64,000 bases of DNA from Nephrocerus scutellatus (taxonomy: Eukaryota > Arthropoda > Insecta > Diptera > Pipunculidae), in contig OX352761.1 in NCBI GenBank assembly GCA_947095585.1, forward strand, positions 54,407,465-54,471,464, read 5' to 3'. Below the pieces are notes generated by a model. The model did not search any database, was not told the DNA's origin, and saw nothing but the letters and a program-made list of their open reading frames with translations. Shown here piece after piece: positions 1 through 10,439 of this stretch. The first letter of the stretch is position 1. Every line of letters begins with the position of its first letter. The translations under genes and the position numbers were made by a program.

Positions 1-85
1 CAATGTCTAGCGGAATTATCTTTGAGTTTGTGTAGTCCAGGATTTGGACTTCGCCAAAACTCAGATCGAAATAACATCTGCAAAA

Positions 86-1000
86 TTAGTTTCTGATATT
101 ATTCTTATGAATGGTTTTCCCAGATTCGGTTAAAATGGTAGTTGAGTTGTCTTCTTTGACAACTTCTTTCTTAAATCTTGGGGACAATTTAGTGCCTAAT
201 CTCCTATTTATTCTAACAAAAACCGTTTCACCTGGGGAGTACGTTTTAATTTCTTGTCTTGACTTATTATGATTTTCAATATCTTTAATTTGTTTTAGTC
301 TTAACTTTTCGATATTTTCCTGCCTTGCTTGTTCGTACTGATTCGGGTCTTTGCTAACAATTCTGCCGAAAAATGGTTCTATTTGGTTTATTTGTGACTG
401 TGTGTATTGAATAGTAATATTCGTAGACAGCACAATCTAGGAGTTCTATTAATGATATATTGGGCCGTTCAGCTTTTAAGCATCTCAATATTTCACACAG
501 GGTAGAGTGGAATCTTTCCACTTGTCCGTTAACTGTGCTGCTGTATGGAGGAGTTTTAAAAATTTCAATACCCAATTGGTCTTGTAACATAAAGCAGATT
601 GTTGCTGAATTAAGTGATTTCTCGTTATCGAAAATTACTAATTTAGGGACACCGAAGGCAAAAATTAGCTGTCTCAAAGGTTCGTGAATGTCTTCTATTG
701 CTTTAGAATTTTTAATTTTTACTTGGGGAAATTTTGAAAATTTGTCTATTGCTGTAAGTACTAATTTTTTTTTAGTGAAGTAGATATCGATATGCACTAT
801 ATATCCAGAAAACTGTGGGATTGGGGTTTCTAGAATTTTGGTTTTACTTGGGTGACGTTCGTTTTTTTGTTCTTTGCAAATTCGGCATTGTTTTATGATT
901 TCGTATATCCGAGCTCTCATTTTAGGAAAATAGTATTTCTGCAGAAATTAGATTTTGTTCTCGTTTTGTACTCCTCGAGAATCGCTTTCCAGCGTTTCAT
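86..1000 (-). pseudogene. gypsy E integrase (frameshifted)
   Basis: Two overlapping minus-strand frames make up one integrase. The upstream frame (354-920) has the C-x2-C half of the zinc-binding motif (QCRICKEQ), then the catalytic core with the first Asp (HIDIYF), the second Asp (FDNEKSL) and the Glu (NGQVERFHS). The downstream frame (86-433) has the C-terminal strand-transfer region with the run GETVFVRINRRLGTK. A frameshift around 354-433 separates them. The upstream frame continues to about 1000 at lower quality. The function would be inserting the cDNA; this copy is broken. Confidence 0.85.
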
Positions 1001-1340
1001 CTTGGAGTTGTTGTTCCTATTGCTTAATGCATAGGTCAGTGGCTGGTGGTGGAGGTGGTGAAGATTTTGACATGGGCTGTCCCATATAGATAGTTCCAAA
1101 AGTTGTTAAGCATTTCCTTTTCATTGGCCGCGTAGTGTTCGTCTCACTAAGGGATCTCAAAATGAACGTAATGGGTCTATTGTTTTGGGAAAGTACGGCA
1201 CCGATAGTGAAGTTCGACGCGTCGGTTGTCAGCTCAAAGCTCTGTTTGGCAAAGAAGTATATCTTGGGAAACAAGGGAGACTTTTATTTTATTAAATGCT
1301 GCTATGGCATCTGTAGAAAAAGAAATTGGAGTTTTGCTTG
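917..1340 (-). pseudogene. gypsy E RNase H domain
   Basis: Minus-strand frames covering 1017-1340 contain the typical gypsy RNase H start (FELTTDASNFTIGAVLSQ), with its first catalytic Asp, and the region just before it. Frame 917-1099 then holds the later part (ALSNRNNNSKMKRWKAILEEY), which in the gypsy/17.6/297 group lies just upstream of the integrase. The two frames differ, so at least one frameshift lies near 1060-1100, next to a (CCACC)n-like low-complexity stretch. The RNA-degrading activity is certainly lost. Confidence 0.8.
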
Positions 1341-1344
1341 ATTT

Positions 1345-2575
1345 GTTTTTAAATTCTCTACATTAACTTCACCTGCCCGTGTGTTTGTGGGTTTGTGGAT
1401 TTGTGGGTTTGTGGGTTTGTGGATTGTGGATTTGTGTGTCATGGAATCTTGCGATCAATTTTTGACCCACTTCCCAAAGTCCTATTTTATTGAAATTTTC
1501 CACAGGCATATCTCCGATGACAACACTTTCTATTAAAATTTGAGGACCCTCGGGCCACAGGGTCGGTGGGCTCCCCTACAAATATTTTACAAAATTTTAT
1601 TTTACTCGATTTTCTTCAAATTTTATACACTTGTTTGGAGACCCCGGGCCCGGGTTCGTGGGGCCCCATAACTTTTTTTAAAAAAAGTATCCCAATTTTC
1701 TTCAAATTTAATACACATGTGTATCTCCGATAGACAACACCTTTTGTAAAAAATTTGGAGACCCCGGGCCCGGGTTCGTGGGGTCCCATAACTTTTTTTA
1801 AAAAAAAATTAACCCGATTTTCGTCAAATTTAATACACATGTGTATCTCCGATAGACAACACTTTTTGTAAAAAATTTGAAGACCCCGGGCCCGGGTTCG
1901 TGGGGCCCCATAACTTTTTTTTAAAAAAATTAACCCGATTTTCGTCAAATTTAATACACATGTATCTCCGATAGACAACACTTTTTGTAAAAAATTTTGA
2001 GACCCCGGGCCGTGAGGCCCCATAATTTTTTTAAAAAAATAACCCGATTTTCTTCAAATTTAATACACATGTGTCTCTCCGATAGACAAAACTTTTTGTA
2101 AAAAATTTGCAGACCCTGGGTCTCGGGGTCGTGGGGCCCCAAAATTTAAAAAAAATTTAAACCGATTTTCTTTAAATTTTATATACGTATGTATCTCCGA
2201 TGAAAAACACTTTTTATAGAAAATTTGGAGACCCCGGGCCCCAGGGTCATTGGGCCCCAAATTTTTTTTTTAAAAAATAACCCGATTTTTTTTAAATTTT
2301 ATATACATGTGTATCTCCGATGGCCAACAATTTTTGAAAAAATTTTGGAGACAGGGTTTGGATGGTCATGGGGCCCCTACAAATTTTTTAAAAAACTTAA
2401 CCCGATTTTTTTTTGTAAGGTTTTTGGAGTGAGGCAGGCCCTGAGGTCCGAGGGGTGTCCATATAAATTTTTTAAAAATTAGCTCGATTTTCTTCAAATT
2501 TTAACACATACCCATCTCCTATTAGAGAATTTACATGAAAAATTGTATTTTTATGGGTTGTTTTTTTTAAATATT
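1345..2575. mobile_element. Composite tandem-repeat element, copy 1, inserted in gypsy E
   Basis: This block separates the RT connection region (right) from RNase H (left) of gypsy E, so it is an insertion. It starts with TTTTTAAATTCTCTA, then a (TTTGTGGG)n stretch (about 1381-1432), then a non-repeated piece ending near 1500. Next comes a tandem array of about 120-bp units to about 2540, and last a tail ending in TTTTTATGGGTTGTTTTTT. Two more copies start the same way at about 4592 and 5711, which defines it as a dispersed family. TTTTTAAA or a close variant lies on both sides and could be a target duplication. No coding capacity was seen. Family unknown. Confidence 0.65.
1500..2540. repeat. 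About 120-bp satellite-like array with GC palindrome
   Basis: About eight to nine units, with GACCCCGGG-like cores near 1640, 1760, 1882, 2001, 2113 and 2231. Each unit combines a GC-rich core containing the 12-bp palindrome CCCGGGCCCGGG followed by GTTCGTGGGGCCCC, an AT-rich run (T7A7) and the phrase ACACATGTGTATCTCCGAT. Units become more diverged to the right. Open frames through the array only reflect the repeat and are not genes. Confidence 0.8.
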
Positions 2576-2890
2576 TTTTCTCCTCGTAATAAAATTGTTA
2601 AAGGTTTTGCTAATTTGCGTAGTCCTTGACGAAACGTCTGTAGTAAGCAGATAATCTTAGGAACGACTTTAGTGCTTTGAGTTTTTGGGTATTGAAAATT
2701 TACTATTGCTTTGACTTTTTGATAAACCTCTTGAAGATACAATAAAGCCTAAGAACTCGACTTCTTCTTTGAAGAACTCGCATTTATCCAATTGTATTTT
2801 TATATTGGCCTCGCGTAGAGTTCGAAATATTTCCTTTACATGGTCGCTTTCGTTTTGACTATATATAATTATGTCATCTAGATACGAGGG
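2573..2890 (-). pseudogene. gypsy E reverse transcriptase fragment
   Basis: The minus strand reads the RT catalytic motif Y-L-D-D at 2873-2884, then the thumb/connection region (KCEFFKEEVEFLGF, FRQGLRKLAKPLTILLRGE) down to the junction with the composite repeat. The N-terminal half of RT, the protease and the end of gag are absent; the break falls immediately upstream of the catalytic motif, where the mariner remnant begins. The 63-codon open piece (2551-2742) is only part of this domain. Confidence 0.8.
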
Positions 2891-3337
2891 GTGCCGTAAA
2901 AATTTATTTATAGATAAAGTAATAAAAAATTAAAATTTTTCATCAAAAAGCTTTATTGCTTTTCAAAATATTCGCCTTTAAGGTCTATACACTTTTGCAT
3001 AAGCTTTTATCGAACCCTTTTTTCAGTCCGAAGATGATAGCTCCAAAACATGGTTTTTGAAGCCTTCAACTGCTTCTTCAGACGACAAAAATCGTTGTCC
3101 ACTCATCTTATCTTTGATTGTTGGGAACATGAAGAAGTCATTGGGTGCCAAGTCGGGGCTGTAAGGCGGATGACCCATCAATTTGATTGTTTGAGTGCTC
3201 AAATACTCGCTTGGTGATGTGTGTGAGCTCGCATTATCGTGATGCAAAATGATTCGCCATTTTGAGTTGCTTTCTCTCAATTTGTTGAAAACCTCAGGCA
3301 AACAATTGGTTGTATACCGAGCTGAACTGATTTCTAT
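2891..3337 (-). pseudogene. mariner transposase, C-terminal remnant
   Basis: The open minus frame 3023-3301 carries the second half of a mariner-type DDE transposase: the second catalytic Asp in ILHHDNASSHT and the third in PPYSPDLAPNDFF, 34 residues apart as in mariner (D34D). Weaker homology continues upstream to about 3337 and downstream of 3023. The N-terminal DNA-binding region and the first catalytic Asp are missing, so it cannot act. It lies directly between gypsy E gag and gypsy E RT in the same orientation. I could not define terminal inverted repeats. Confidence 0.85.
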
Positions 3338-3678
3338 GAACTAAATTCGCCTGGCTTACCAGAAAATTCTCGTAAGCTTCTTACGATATCCGGAATTTTG
3401 TCGAGCTCTGTGAGGTCGCCTCTGTGTTCGAGACTAATACCTTGATCTTGTGCGGCGTAAAGTTCAGAGTTCGGCTTTATACTAGCATTAACGATACCAG
3501 TGATCATGTTAGTTAATTCTGCAGAAGATATTGTTTGACGTACGGCACTTTGAGGTTGTGGTGCTTGTACACGAGGTTGTGGTACATGTGCCTGATTTTG
3601 TTGAGCATGAGCATCAGGCTCAGGTATGTTTAGGACAGAGGGGCGGATAAGGTTGTTTGGATTTGCAATGATTTTCAA
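3334..3678 (-). pseudogene. gypsy E gag, N-terminal part
   Basis: A 115-residue minus-strand frame that starts with Met at 3678. It is rich in Pro/Gln/Ala at first (PQPRVQAPQPQ) and ends with a segment typical of the start of the gypsy capsid domain (IPDIVRSLREFSGKPGEF). The frame is cut at 3334-3337, where mariner sequence begins. Assignment rests on the capsid-start wording and on its position upstream of RT; there is no zinc knuckle left to confirm it. Confidence 0.6.
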
Positions 3679-3679
3679 T

Positions 3680-3898
3680 TTAAGATTACTTTATTTTAAA
3701 AATGCTTTGTTTTATTTTTTTATAATTCACTTCGTGTATTTTTATTTATTATTTATTTTAATATTTTCAATACAATTTAGAATTTTCTTACTGTATTTTT
3801 TGTTATTATTTTATCAGAGAATAAAAACGGTTTTACTTTATTTCAAAGCTTATTACTTACTTTCAGTATAAATTGAATTTTAAATTGAAAATAAGCTA
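3680..3898. other. AT-rich DNA upstream of gypsy E gag
   Basis: Very AT-rich. Probably the untranslated leader of gypsy E. A phrase here (CAAAGCTTATTAC...TTTCAGTATAAATTGAA, about 3844-3875) recurs at about 4041-4083 on the other side of the LINE tail fragment, so the flanks of that fragment are related. No LTR end or primer site recognised. Confidence 0.4.
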
Positions 3899-4025
3899 TT
3901 TTTTTTTTTTTATAATTCGCGCACGCTTCAAGGGGTTCGCACCCTTATAATGCTCGGCTATATGCTTGGCACAGGGTGGGCGTTAAGGAAGAGGAGGAGA
4001 AAAGAGGAGATGTCTGTGAGCTATT
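3899..4025 (-). repeat. LINE 3' end fragment (same family as 40327-42880)
   Basis: A run of T's (poly-A tail on the minus strand, about 3899-3911) is followed by about 115 bp that match, with a few differences, the extreme 3' end of the LINE at 40327-42880 and its duplicated piece at 38094. The shared phrase is TTCGCGCACGCTT(C/A)AAGGGG. It is a strongly 5'-truncated insertion. It contains only the last few codons and the 3' untranslated region. Confidence 0.75.
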
Positions 4026-4591
4026 AGATTACTATAAGATTCAAAGCTTATTACATTTCGATACACTTTCAGTATAAATTGAAATTAAATTTAAAATAAA
4101 CAATAAGATTACATACGATAAAATTATGATGATTATTCTCCAAAGCGGCTGGCAGCTCTGATGTCTCCTTTTCCTCCTATGTTTGCAGGTTACTTGGGGG
4201 CCCAATTTCTTTGAAGAGCAGTTGTTTGCACACACAAAAGGGAACCAATGTAATTTTCGTGCACTACGACCCTTTTTTTTATTGATTGCGAGCCCGAATG
4301 GCGAAGCTAATAATCAGAGGACAAGAAAATTTTTCTAGCGTACGTGTGTCGGGTTGTCGGGTTGTCGGGTTGTACGTTTGTCTGATTGTATATCGCGACT
4401 TCTACCAGTCAGAATTTGATGGGACTTTTGGACAGCAAATTTTTTTTTTAAATACTTTTTTTAAAACTCGTTTTGCAATGACGTGACACATGTAACACGT
4501 CGCGTGTGGCGCATGTAAATTTTTTTTTTAAAAAGGTACTTGTTTTAAAACTTGACTTGCGATGACTTGACACGTGTCTCGTGTCGCGTGT
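4026..4591. other. Unassigned DNA
   Basis: No gene recognised. It contains a short GTCGGGTTGTCGGGTTGTCGG repeat near 4350 and two imperfect copies of a segment running from a long T-run through TTAAAACT...GCGATGAC/GCAATGACGTGACAC(A/G)TG (about 4440-4590). Confidence 0.4.
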
Positions 4592-5215
4592 TTTTTTTTA
4601 AATTCTCTATATTAACTTCGCGTCCCCGTCTGTTTGTGGGTTTGTGGGTGTGTGGGTTTGTGGGTGTGTGAATTTGTGTGTCATGGAATCTTGCGATCAA
4701 TTTTTAACCCACTTCCCATAGCCCGATTTTATTGAAATTTTGCACACATGTGTATCTCCGATAGACAACACTTTTTGTAAAAAATTAAGAGAACCCGGGC
4801 CGGGTTCGTGGGGCCCCATAACTTTTTTTAAAAAAAATTAACCCGATATTCTTCAAATTTAATACACATGTGCATCTCCGATAGACAACACTTTTTGTAA
4901 AAAATTTGGAGACCCCGGGCACTGGTTCGTGAGGTCCCATAAATTTTTTAAAAAAATAACCCGATTTTCTTCAAATTGAATACACATGTGTATCTCCTAT
5001 AGACAAAACTTTTTGTAAAAAATTTGGAGACCCTGGGTCCCGGCGTCATGGGGCCCCAAGATTAAAAAAAAAATTAACCCGATTTTCTTTAAATTTTATA
5101 TACGTATGTATCTCCAATGAAAAACACTTTTTGCAAAAAAAAAAATTTTAAAAAACTTAACCCGATTTTTTTAAAATTTTGTATCTCCGATGGACAAAAT
5201 TTTTTGTAAAGTGAC
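4592..5215. repeat. Composite tandem-repeat element, copy 2
   Basis: It starts with the same TTTTTAAATTCTCTATATTAACTTCG head as copy 1, then a (TTTGTGGG/TGTG)n stretch, the non-repeated piece with GTCATGGAATCTTGCGATCAATTTTTAA, and about four units of the 120-bp array. The units lose the GC palindrome rightwards. The array stops at about 5215, without the TATGGGTTG tail of copy 1. Confidence 0.7.
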
Positions 5216-5710
5216 GTCGCTGTATGTTAACACAAAAGTCATGTTTAACAAAACTATTACCGTTTGTAATATTTACTCAGTTTATTTATCAAACGTTATC
5301 TTATCATTAATTTTTACTTTTTTTTATTAAATACAATATATATACGAGACATTCAGAATCCAGAAGACATGCATTTTTTTCAGTGTGCGTTTGTTAGTTT
5401 GTCACTTTGAATTCACTCCACATCTACAGGTCAGAATTTTTATGGGACTTGTTTTAAAACAATTCTTAAGCGCTCAGCTTGCGATGGTGTAATTTTGAGT
5501 TTTTTTTGTTCATATTTAGGAGAAAAAAAATGTTTTTTTTTTAAAGTAAAATCCTTTTAAGATAATTCAGTCCTTAGGCTGAATTACAAATATCCATATG
5601 GCGAGCTGAGAAGCTCGCTTTATTATCTTACAGATATTTTTCTGTGCACTTTGAAACTTTTTTTTATTGATACAGATATTTTTCCGTGCACTTTGTGCTT
5701 TATGGCACTA
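5216..5710. other. Unassigned AT-rich DNA
   Basis: No coding frame of note and no recognised element. A phrase ACAGATATTTTTC(T/C)GTGCACTTTG is repeated at about 5631 and 5671. Confidence 0.4.
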
Positions 5711-6175
5711 CTTTTTAAATTATCTATATTAACTTCGCGTGCCCGTGTGTTTGTGGGTGTGTGGATTTGTGACTTTGTGTGTCATTGAATCTTGCGATCA
5801 ATTTTTAACCCACTTCCCATAGCCCGATTTTATTGAAATATTGTACACTTGTATATTTCCGGTGACAATACTTTCTATTAATATTTCAGGTCCCTCGGAC
5901 CTCGGGGGGCTCCCATACAAATATTATAAAAAATTTACCCGATTTTCTTAAAATTTTATACAAATTTGTCTCCGATGGAAAACACCTTTTGTAAAAATTT
6001 GGAGAGATCGGGCCCCTGTGTCGGGAGGGCACCCATACAAATCATATGAAAAAAGTTTCCGATTTTATTCAAATTTTATACGCATGTGTATTTCCGGCGA
6101 CAATACTTTCTTTTAAAATTTGGAAGTGATCGGGCCCCAGGTTCGGCCGCAAGGCCCTTATACATTTTTTTAAAT
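5711..6175. repeat. Composite tandem-repeat element, copy 3
   Basis: Same head as copies 1 and 2 (TTTTTAAATTATCTATATTAACTTCG), a short TTTGTGGG stretch, and three to four diverged 120-bp units (GGGCCCC-bearing cores near 5890, 6010 and 6130). It ends near 6175 where unrelated DNA starts. Confidence 0.65.
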
Positions 6176-7115
6176 ACCGTCGCACTTCAACGACTCTGTG
6201 CGGTGTGAGCTGCGCAGTCGGCTGCGCTGCTTGATTTGGTGGATTTTGATTGCAAAATCTATTCTGCCTGTTCATGGCAGCACTACGAGTTTGCGTCGCC
6301 ATATTTTTAACTCGGCACTTACATGGTAATTAATTATGTCATTATTTCAAATAATGAACGAAAACAGAAAATTTCGGTTTCACATTATTTATCAAGCATC
6401 AATATACATTACTCCGACTTACACAATCATTATTAATGCCATTTCACAAAGTTACCATGAATGTGCGTAGTAGTAGATATAAAAGTCGAATCGATTATGA
6501 ACATTCTATTTCATCTTTAAGTAATATGTATGTATTTTGTTTACCAATGTCTCTTTCCAATTGCACAAACCGTATCCGAAACCATACCCATAGGTTAGCT
6601 TTTAAAGTGCCAGAGTTTTTGAGGTGAACGAGGTGAGTGCCCGATGTACCCGATTGCCGACGGGTAGCAAAGTAACATTATCAGTTACAAAACAAAGGTA
6701 CATAAAATCATACCATACTCCGGGCACAGTTCGCAAATGCAACGTTAAACTGAAACCACGAGAGAGAAATCTTAGCTCACCCACAAATGAACCCAGCAAA
6801 TGAAACGAGACATAAATGTTTTATGCTTAATTCAACTGACTTACTTATTTACTGAATCGTATTTTTATTGAAGTCGTTTTTTGTTGTCGATATCAACTTA
6901 CAGATTGAACAACAAGTTTTCACAATATTCTGTTATTTGGCGTATTCATAAATTAGTTCAGAGCAGTCAAAGAGTTCTCAAGAAAAATGCTCGTGTTTCT
7001 TATTTGCTCAGCGTATGAGCGTGCTCTAAGTGCTCAGAATAAAATGATCTGAGCATTTTCAAATTTGTCATGTGATGTTAAATGTCTCTTTCGATGATTT
7101 TCTCCTACAATAAAA
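6176..7115. other. Unassigned DNA with one short ORF
   Basis: A minus-strand frame starting with Met at 6302 (MATQTRSAAMNRQNRF, then Gln/Pro/Ala-rich) could be the beginning of a retroelement gag, but it runs into the composite repeat after about 45 residues, so this is a guess. The rest (6303-7115) has no recognisable feature. Confidence 0.3.
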
Positions 7116-7212
7116 AAAAAAATGACCCAGGATCGAGGGGCTCCCATATCAATTTCTGCGATAAGAGAATTTAGATTAAAATTTTTAATTTTTATGGGTT
7201 GTTTTTTTTTCT
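7116..7212. repeat. Composite-repeat tail fragment
   Basis: It carries GGGGCTCCCATA, TAGAGAATTTA-like wording and the end TTTTTATGGGTTGTTTTTTTT seen at the right end of copy 1 (about 2530-2575). It may be the detached end of copy 3, with 6176-7115 as an insertion, or a separate fragment. Confidence 0.5.
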
Positions 7213-7287
7213 TTCACTTTATATTGCGCGTTTTTATGACACTACTTTACTTATTCGCGCACTCTTTTGTTAATGATGAAATGACAA

Positions 7288-7745
7288 ACTGCTCGGGCGT
7301 CAGTTATGGTTTCTTTTGCTGCAAAAATAAAAAAATATTTTTTGGGACGGATGACCGTCCACTTGCAATACTTTATTAAAACTCAAACTTATTCTAAAAA
7401 TTACAATTATTTATAGAAGCAAACAAACAATGTGTGGGAAGTGTGGACATAAAGTGCAGACGTTGAGTCGGCAGCTTGTTCGCTGACTTCTAAGAATTGT
7501 TAACTCAGGTAACTGCAACTGGGTCGGTGATTTCCAGGAATAGTTGTGCACTGAAAGTTCAGGTGCACGCGAAATGCAGTTAACAGGAAGTTAAGTGAAC
7601 TGGATTTCATGTTCATGTGATGGGAAAATGTATGGGAAGAAATCAATCTTTTGGGTGATAACTTATAAATATATTGAGATTTTTTTTGGGAGTATGTATA
7701 TATATCTTTTATTATATTTCGTTCTATATAGATATGTATATAGTA
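7288..7745. other. Unassigned DNA left of the RTE-like repeat (repeated at 9982-10439)
   Basis: No coding frame recognised. It could be the 3' untranslated part of the BEL/Pao element whose integrase lies at 8831-9212, but I see no LTR that would prove this. The same sequence recurs in the second duplication copy. Confidence 0.35.
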
Positions 7746-8692
7746 CTAGCTGACCCGACAGACGTTGTCCTGTCCCACTTTCAATAAATTTGTTTGTAAT
7801 CGTTTTGTGAACTTTTGAAAAGCTATTTGTTTTGCGAGTCGAGATCGAGTCACAGTATTAGTCACATCATTGTGTTACATTTTTTAATTTTGGGTCTTTT
7901 AGGGTCTTTTGGGGTTCTTTTAGGGTCTTTAATGATTTTTGGGGATTTTGAGGGACTTTCGGAGGTCTTTTTGTGATTCTTTTCGGGGTCTTTTGTGGTC
8001 TTTTGGAGATCTTTTTGCCCACAAAATCAAAGAAGAAGCTGTCAAATGACATTTGCGCACGTAACCCAAACAATTGGAATCTATTGGAACAGAAATGAAA
8101 TAACGACTTTTGCTGGACAGATCGCGAATCAACACAAATTTTGATTTTATTTTAAGTTAGGCTGGAATGCGTTTTTCCAAAGTTTTCATTTCACCGAAAA
8201 CATTCAATAGAGTTATTTCCTCAAAATATATCCAATTTATCGTTTTCCAAATTTTCCCGCCGGGAACATAACGAACAAAACAATTTTTGCTGTTTATCCG
8301 AATTTTTCGACTTTCCTTTCTAATTGTCTTCTAATTGTTTCCTAGGACTATTACGAACAAAACAAAAAAAGAATTACGCTAATCCATCGTTCGAATCATG
8401 AGTTATGGTTCATACATAAATCCTATGGAAAACAGCACTTTCAGTTTCCGAATTTTACAATTTTCCGGGCATCTTTTATATTTTTTTTTCGCATAAACCT
8501 TATTCGGACTATCGCGAATTTATAAAATAAAAGTTAGCCAAATCGGTCCAGTCGTTCTCAATTTTTTTTTCACTTTAAAACCTATTCTCATACCTACCAA
8601 ATATACATAAAAAATTTCATAACAATCGGTCGAGCCGTTTCGGAGCAGTTGAGACCCAAACACCGTGACACGATTTTTTTATATTAGATTTT
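7746..8692. repeat. RTE-like dispersed repeat (copy 1)
   Basis: It begins CTAGCTGACCCGACAGACG and ends ATATTAGATT, wording I associate with tails of RTE-type LINEs and related repeats in insects. TACTAG occurs at both edges (7744-7749, 8692-8697), a possible target duplication. Inside (7885-8010) is an asymmetric run of GGGTCTTTT-like units. The 68-residue Lys/Pro-rich minus-strand frame there is a by-product of that run. Confidence 0.5.
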
Positions 8693-8830
8693 ACTAGGTA
8701 TGCTATATTGACATGGTTGCATAATAGTTTGTTATATATTTTTACAATTTGTTAACTTGTATTAGTTAACGTATTGTTCGCTGACTACTATTTTATTTTC
8801 GTCTTCCAATAGTACTTCTAAAAAATTTTG

Positions 8831-9212
8831 TCAGTGAAAAAGTGTAGATGTGTACATATTGTGTGTAGTAGGACCTTGCAGGGACTGCAACAGATCCAAT
8901 ACTACGGATATTACCAGAGGTAGCTGCAGTAAAATGAGAAACGAACAAATTTGTGGTAAGATACCACGAACTAAAATATCACTATCCAGTATCTCCGTCT
9001 TGCTGGTAAGCAAGCTTATACCTGGATGATTGTGTAGTAAGTGGGTATCCCTTACCATACACTTCACTGATTGGTGCTTCATTGGTATGATAATTGGATG
9101 CTTGACGTTGAATGGAGCCAGTGACCGTTGGATACCTCCCCCTAGGCGGAGCAAGCCCCTTTCAACGATAAATGGATTTAAACTCGCAAGCCTACCTTGC
9201 CTTGGTAATGGG
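8831..9212 (-). pseudogene. BEL/Pao pol, integrase N-terminal piece (copy 1)
   Basis: The minus frame reads the stretch that precedes and forms the zinc-binding part of BEL/Pao integrases: LNPFIVERGLLRLGG, then KHPIIIPMKHQ and HLLHNHPG. After about 70 recognisable residues the reading drifts, so a frameshift is likely, and the DDE core is absent. It is the downstream part of the same pol whose RNase H is at 28581-29236. In this duplication copy it abuts a truncated LTR. Confidence 0.8.
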
Positions 9213-9976
9213 TGTAGTGGCGACATTGTCAGGTGCCACCCTATGAACCATGATTTTGAAAATAATAACTCAAACAGAATGTGCGAACGACTAGGTTACA
9301 CATTCCGTTTGTTACCGAAAATGCCAAGGCGGGAATTGCACCGCAAAAACATGCGATGTATTGCGCTCACGTTCTGCCTACTAGCCTTGGTTGAACGCGT
9401 TCTCTGTCGGCTGATCTTTCCAGTTTGCTTAGCGTGGAAGACCAGCAAGAGAAAAAGTTCGTCACTAGGCAGTCGATAGAAAACAGCGCTGAGTGCCGGT
9501 CGGCATTCGATTTCCCTGCTGCATTAACGTCTGTCGGCTCAGTGATTAAATACATACATACCTTCTTCGACAAAAGGAAAATTTTTGAGTTTTTGTTGTA
9601 ACGTGATAGAACAACGCGTATAATAAGTATTTTCTGTCAAAGATAAAAAAAAGAACTTTTTGGTTATTGCGTGGAAACAAAAAATATACCTCGATTAAAC
9701 TTGGTCTAATTAATTGAATTTTGGTTGCGTGATCCAACATAACACGAAGACTGTGGTCCTAGACCAATTAATTTTGCTCAGTGTGTTAAAGAAACAAAGC
9801 GGTTAATATTGTGCAAAAAAAAATTTGAATTTTGGTTTGCGGGACGAAAGTGATCCACATGAGATGAGTTTTTTTCTCAGCATCATAACCTAAGCATTCG
9901 ATAAATGATACTCACTTCCATCATAACCAAACAAATAGCTTAAAGGAGTACATGTGAAAGTGCGGACATTGTCATA
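9213..9976 (+). repeat. LTR 5' fragment (LTR0) in duplication copy 1
   Basis: First 764 bp of the long LTR, starting TGTAGTGGCGAC right after TGGG. It is cut at the 9976/9977 duplication junction and is essentially identical to 11907-12670. Confidence 0.9.
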
Positions 9977-10439
9977 GACAAACTGCTCGGGCGTCAGTTA
10001 TGGTTTCTTTTGCTGCAAAAATAAAAAAATATTTTTTGGGACGGATGACCGTCCACTTGCAATACTTTATTAAAACTCAAACTTATTCTAAAAATTACAA
10101 TTATTTATAGAAGCAAACAAACAATGTGTGGGAAGTGTGGACATAAAGTGCAGACGTTGAGTCGGCAGCTTGTTCGCTGACTTCTAAGAATTGTTAACTC
10201 AGGTAACTGCAACTGGGTCGGTGATTTCCAGGAATAGTTGTGCACTGAAAGTTCAGGTGCACGCGAAATGCAGTTAACAGGAAGTTAAGTGAACTGGATT
10301 TCATGTTCATGTGATGGGAAAATGTATGGGAAGAAATCAATCTTTTGGGTGATAACTTATAAATATATTGAGATTTTTTTTGGGAGTATGTATATATATC
10401 TTTTATTATATTTCGTTCTATATAGATATGTATATAGTA

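Larger units (their letters stand above)
1..3680 (-). mobile_element. Old gypsy-type LTR retrotransposon (gypsy E), interrupted
   Basis: Minus-strand pieces occur in the order expected for one gypsy element: gag (3334-3678), RT (2573-2890), RNase H (917-1340) and integrase (86-1000). Everything between gag and the RT catalytic motif is missing, and that gap is occupied by a mariner remnant. The connection region between RT and RNase H is split by a composite tandem-repeat element. The RNase H and integrase wording resembles the gypsy/17.6/297 group. No LTR, primer site or envelope could be recognised, so the element ends outside the window on the left and is undefined on the right. It is a dead copy. 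Confidence 0.8.
7283..9976. repeat. Tandem segmental duplication, copy 1 (2,694 bp)
   Basis: This block is repeated immediately downstream at 9977-12670 with only a few differences (for example AATACTACGG versus AATATTACGG in the integrase piece). Both ends carry GACAA (7283-7287, 9977-9981, 12671-12675), a 5-bp microhomology at the breakpoints. Contents in order: unassigned DNA, an RTE-like repeat, a BEL/Pao integrase piece, and the first 764 bp of a long LTR. Confidence 0.95.

Noticed and set aside
2551..2890. Treating the RT piece as a separate element from the RNase H and integrase on its left
   Set aside because: The RT connection continues sensibly into RNase H once the composite repeat is set aside, so one element is simpler.
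9030..9479. 149-residue plus-strand frame repeated at 11724-12173
   Set aside because: Crosses the junction of BEL integrase (antisense) and LTR; no recognisable protein.
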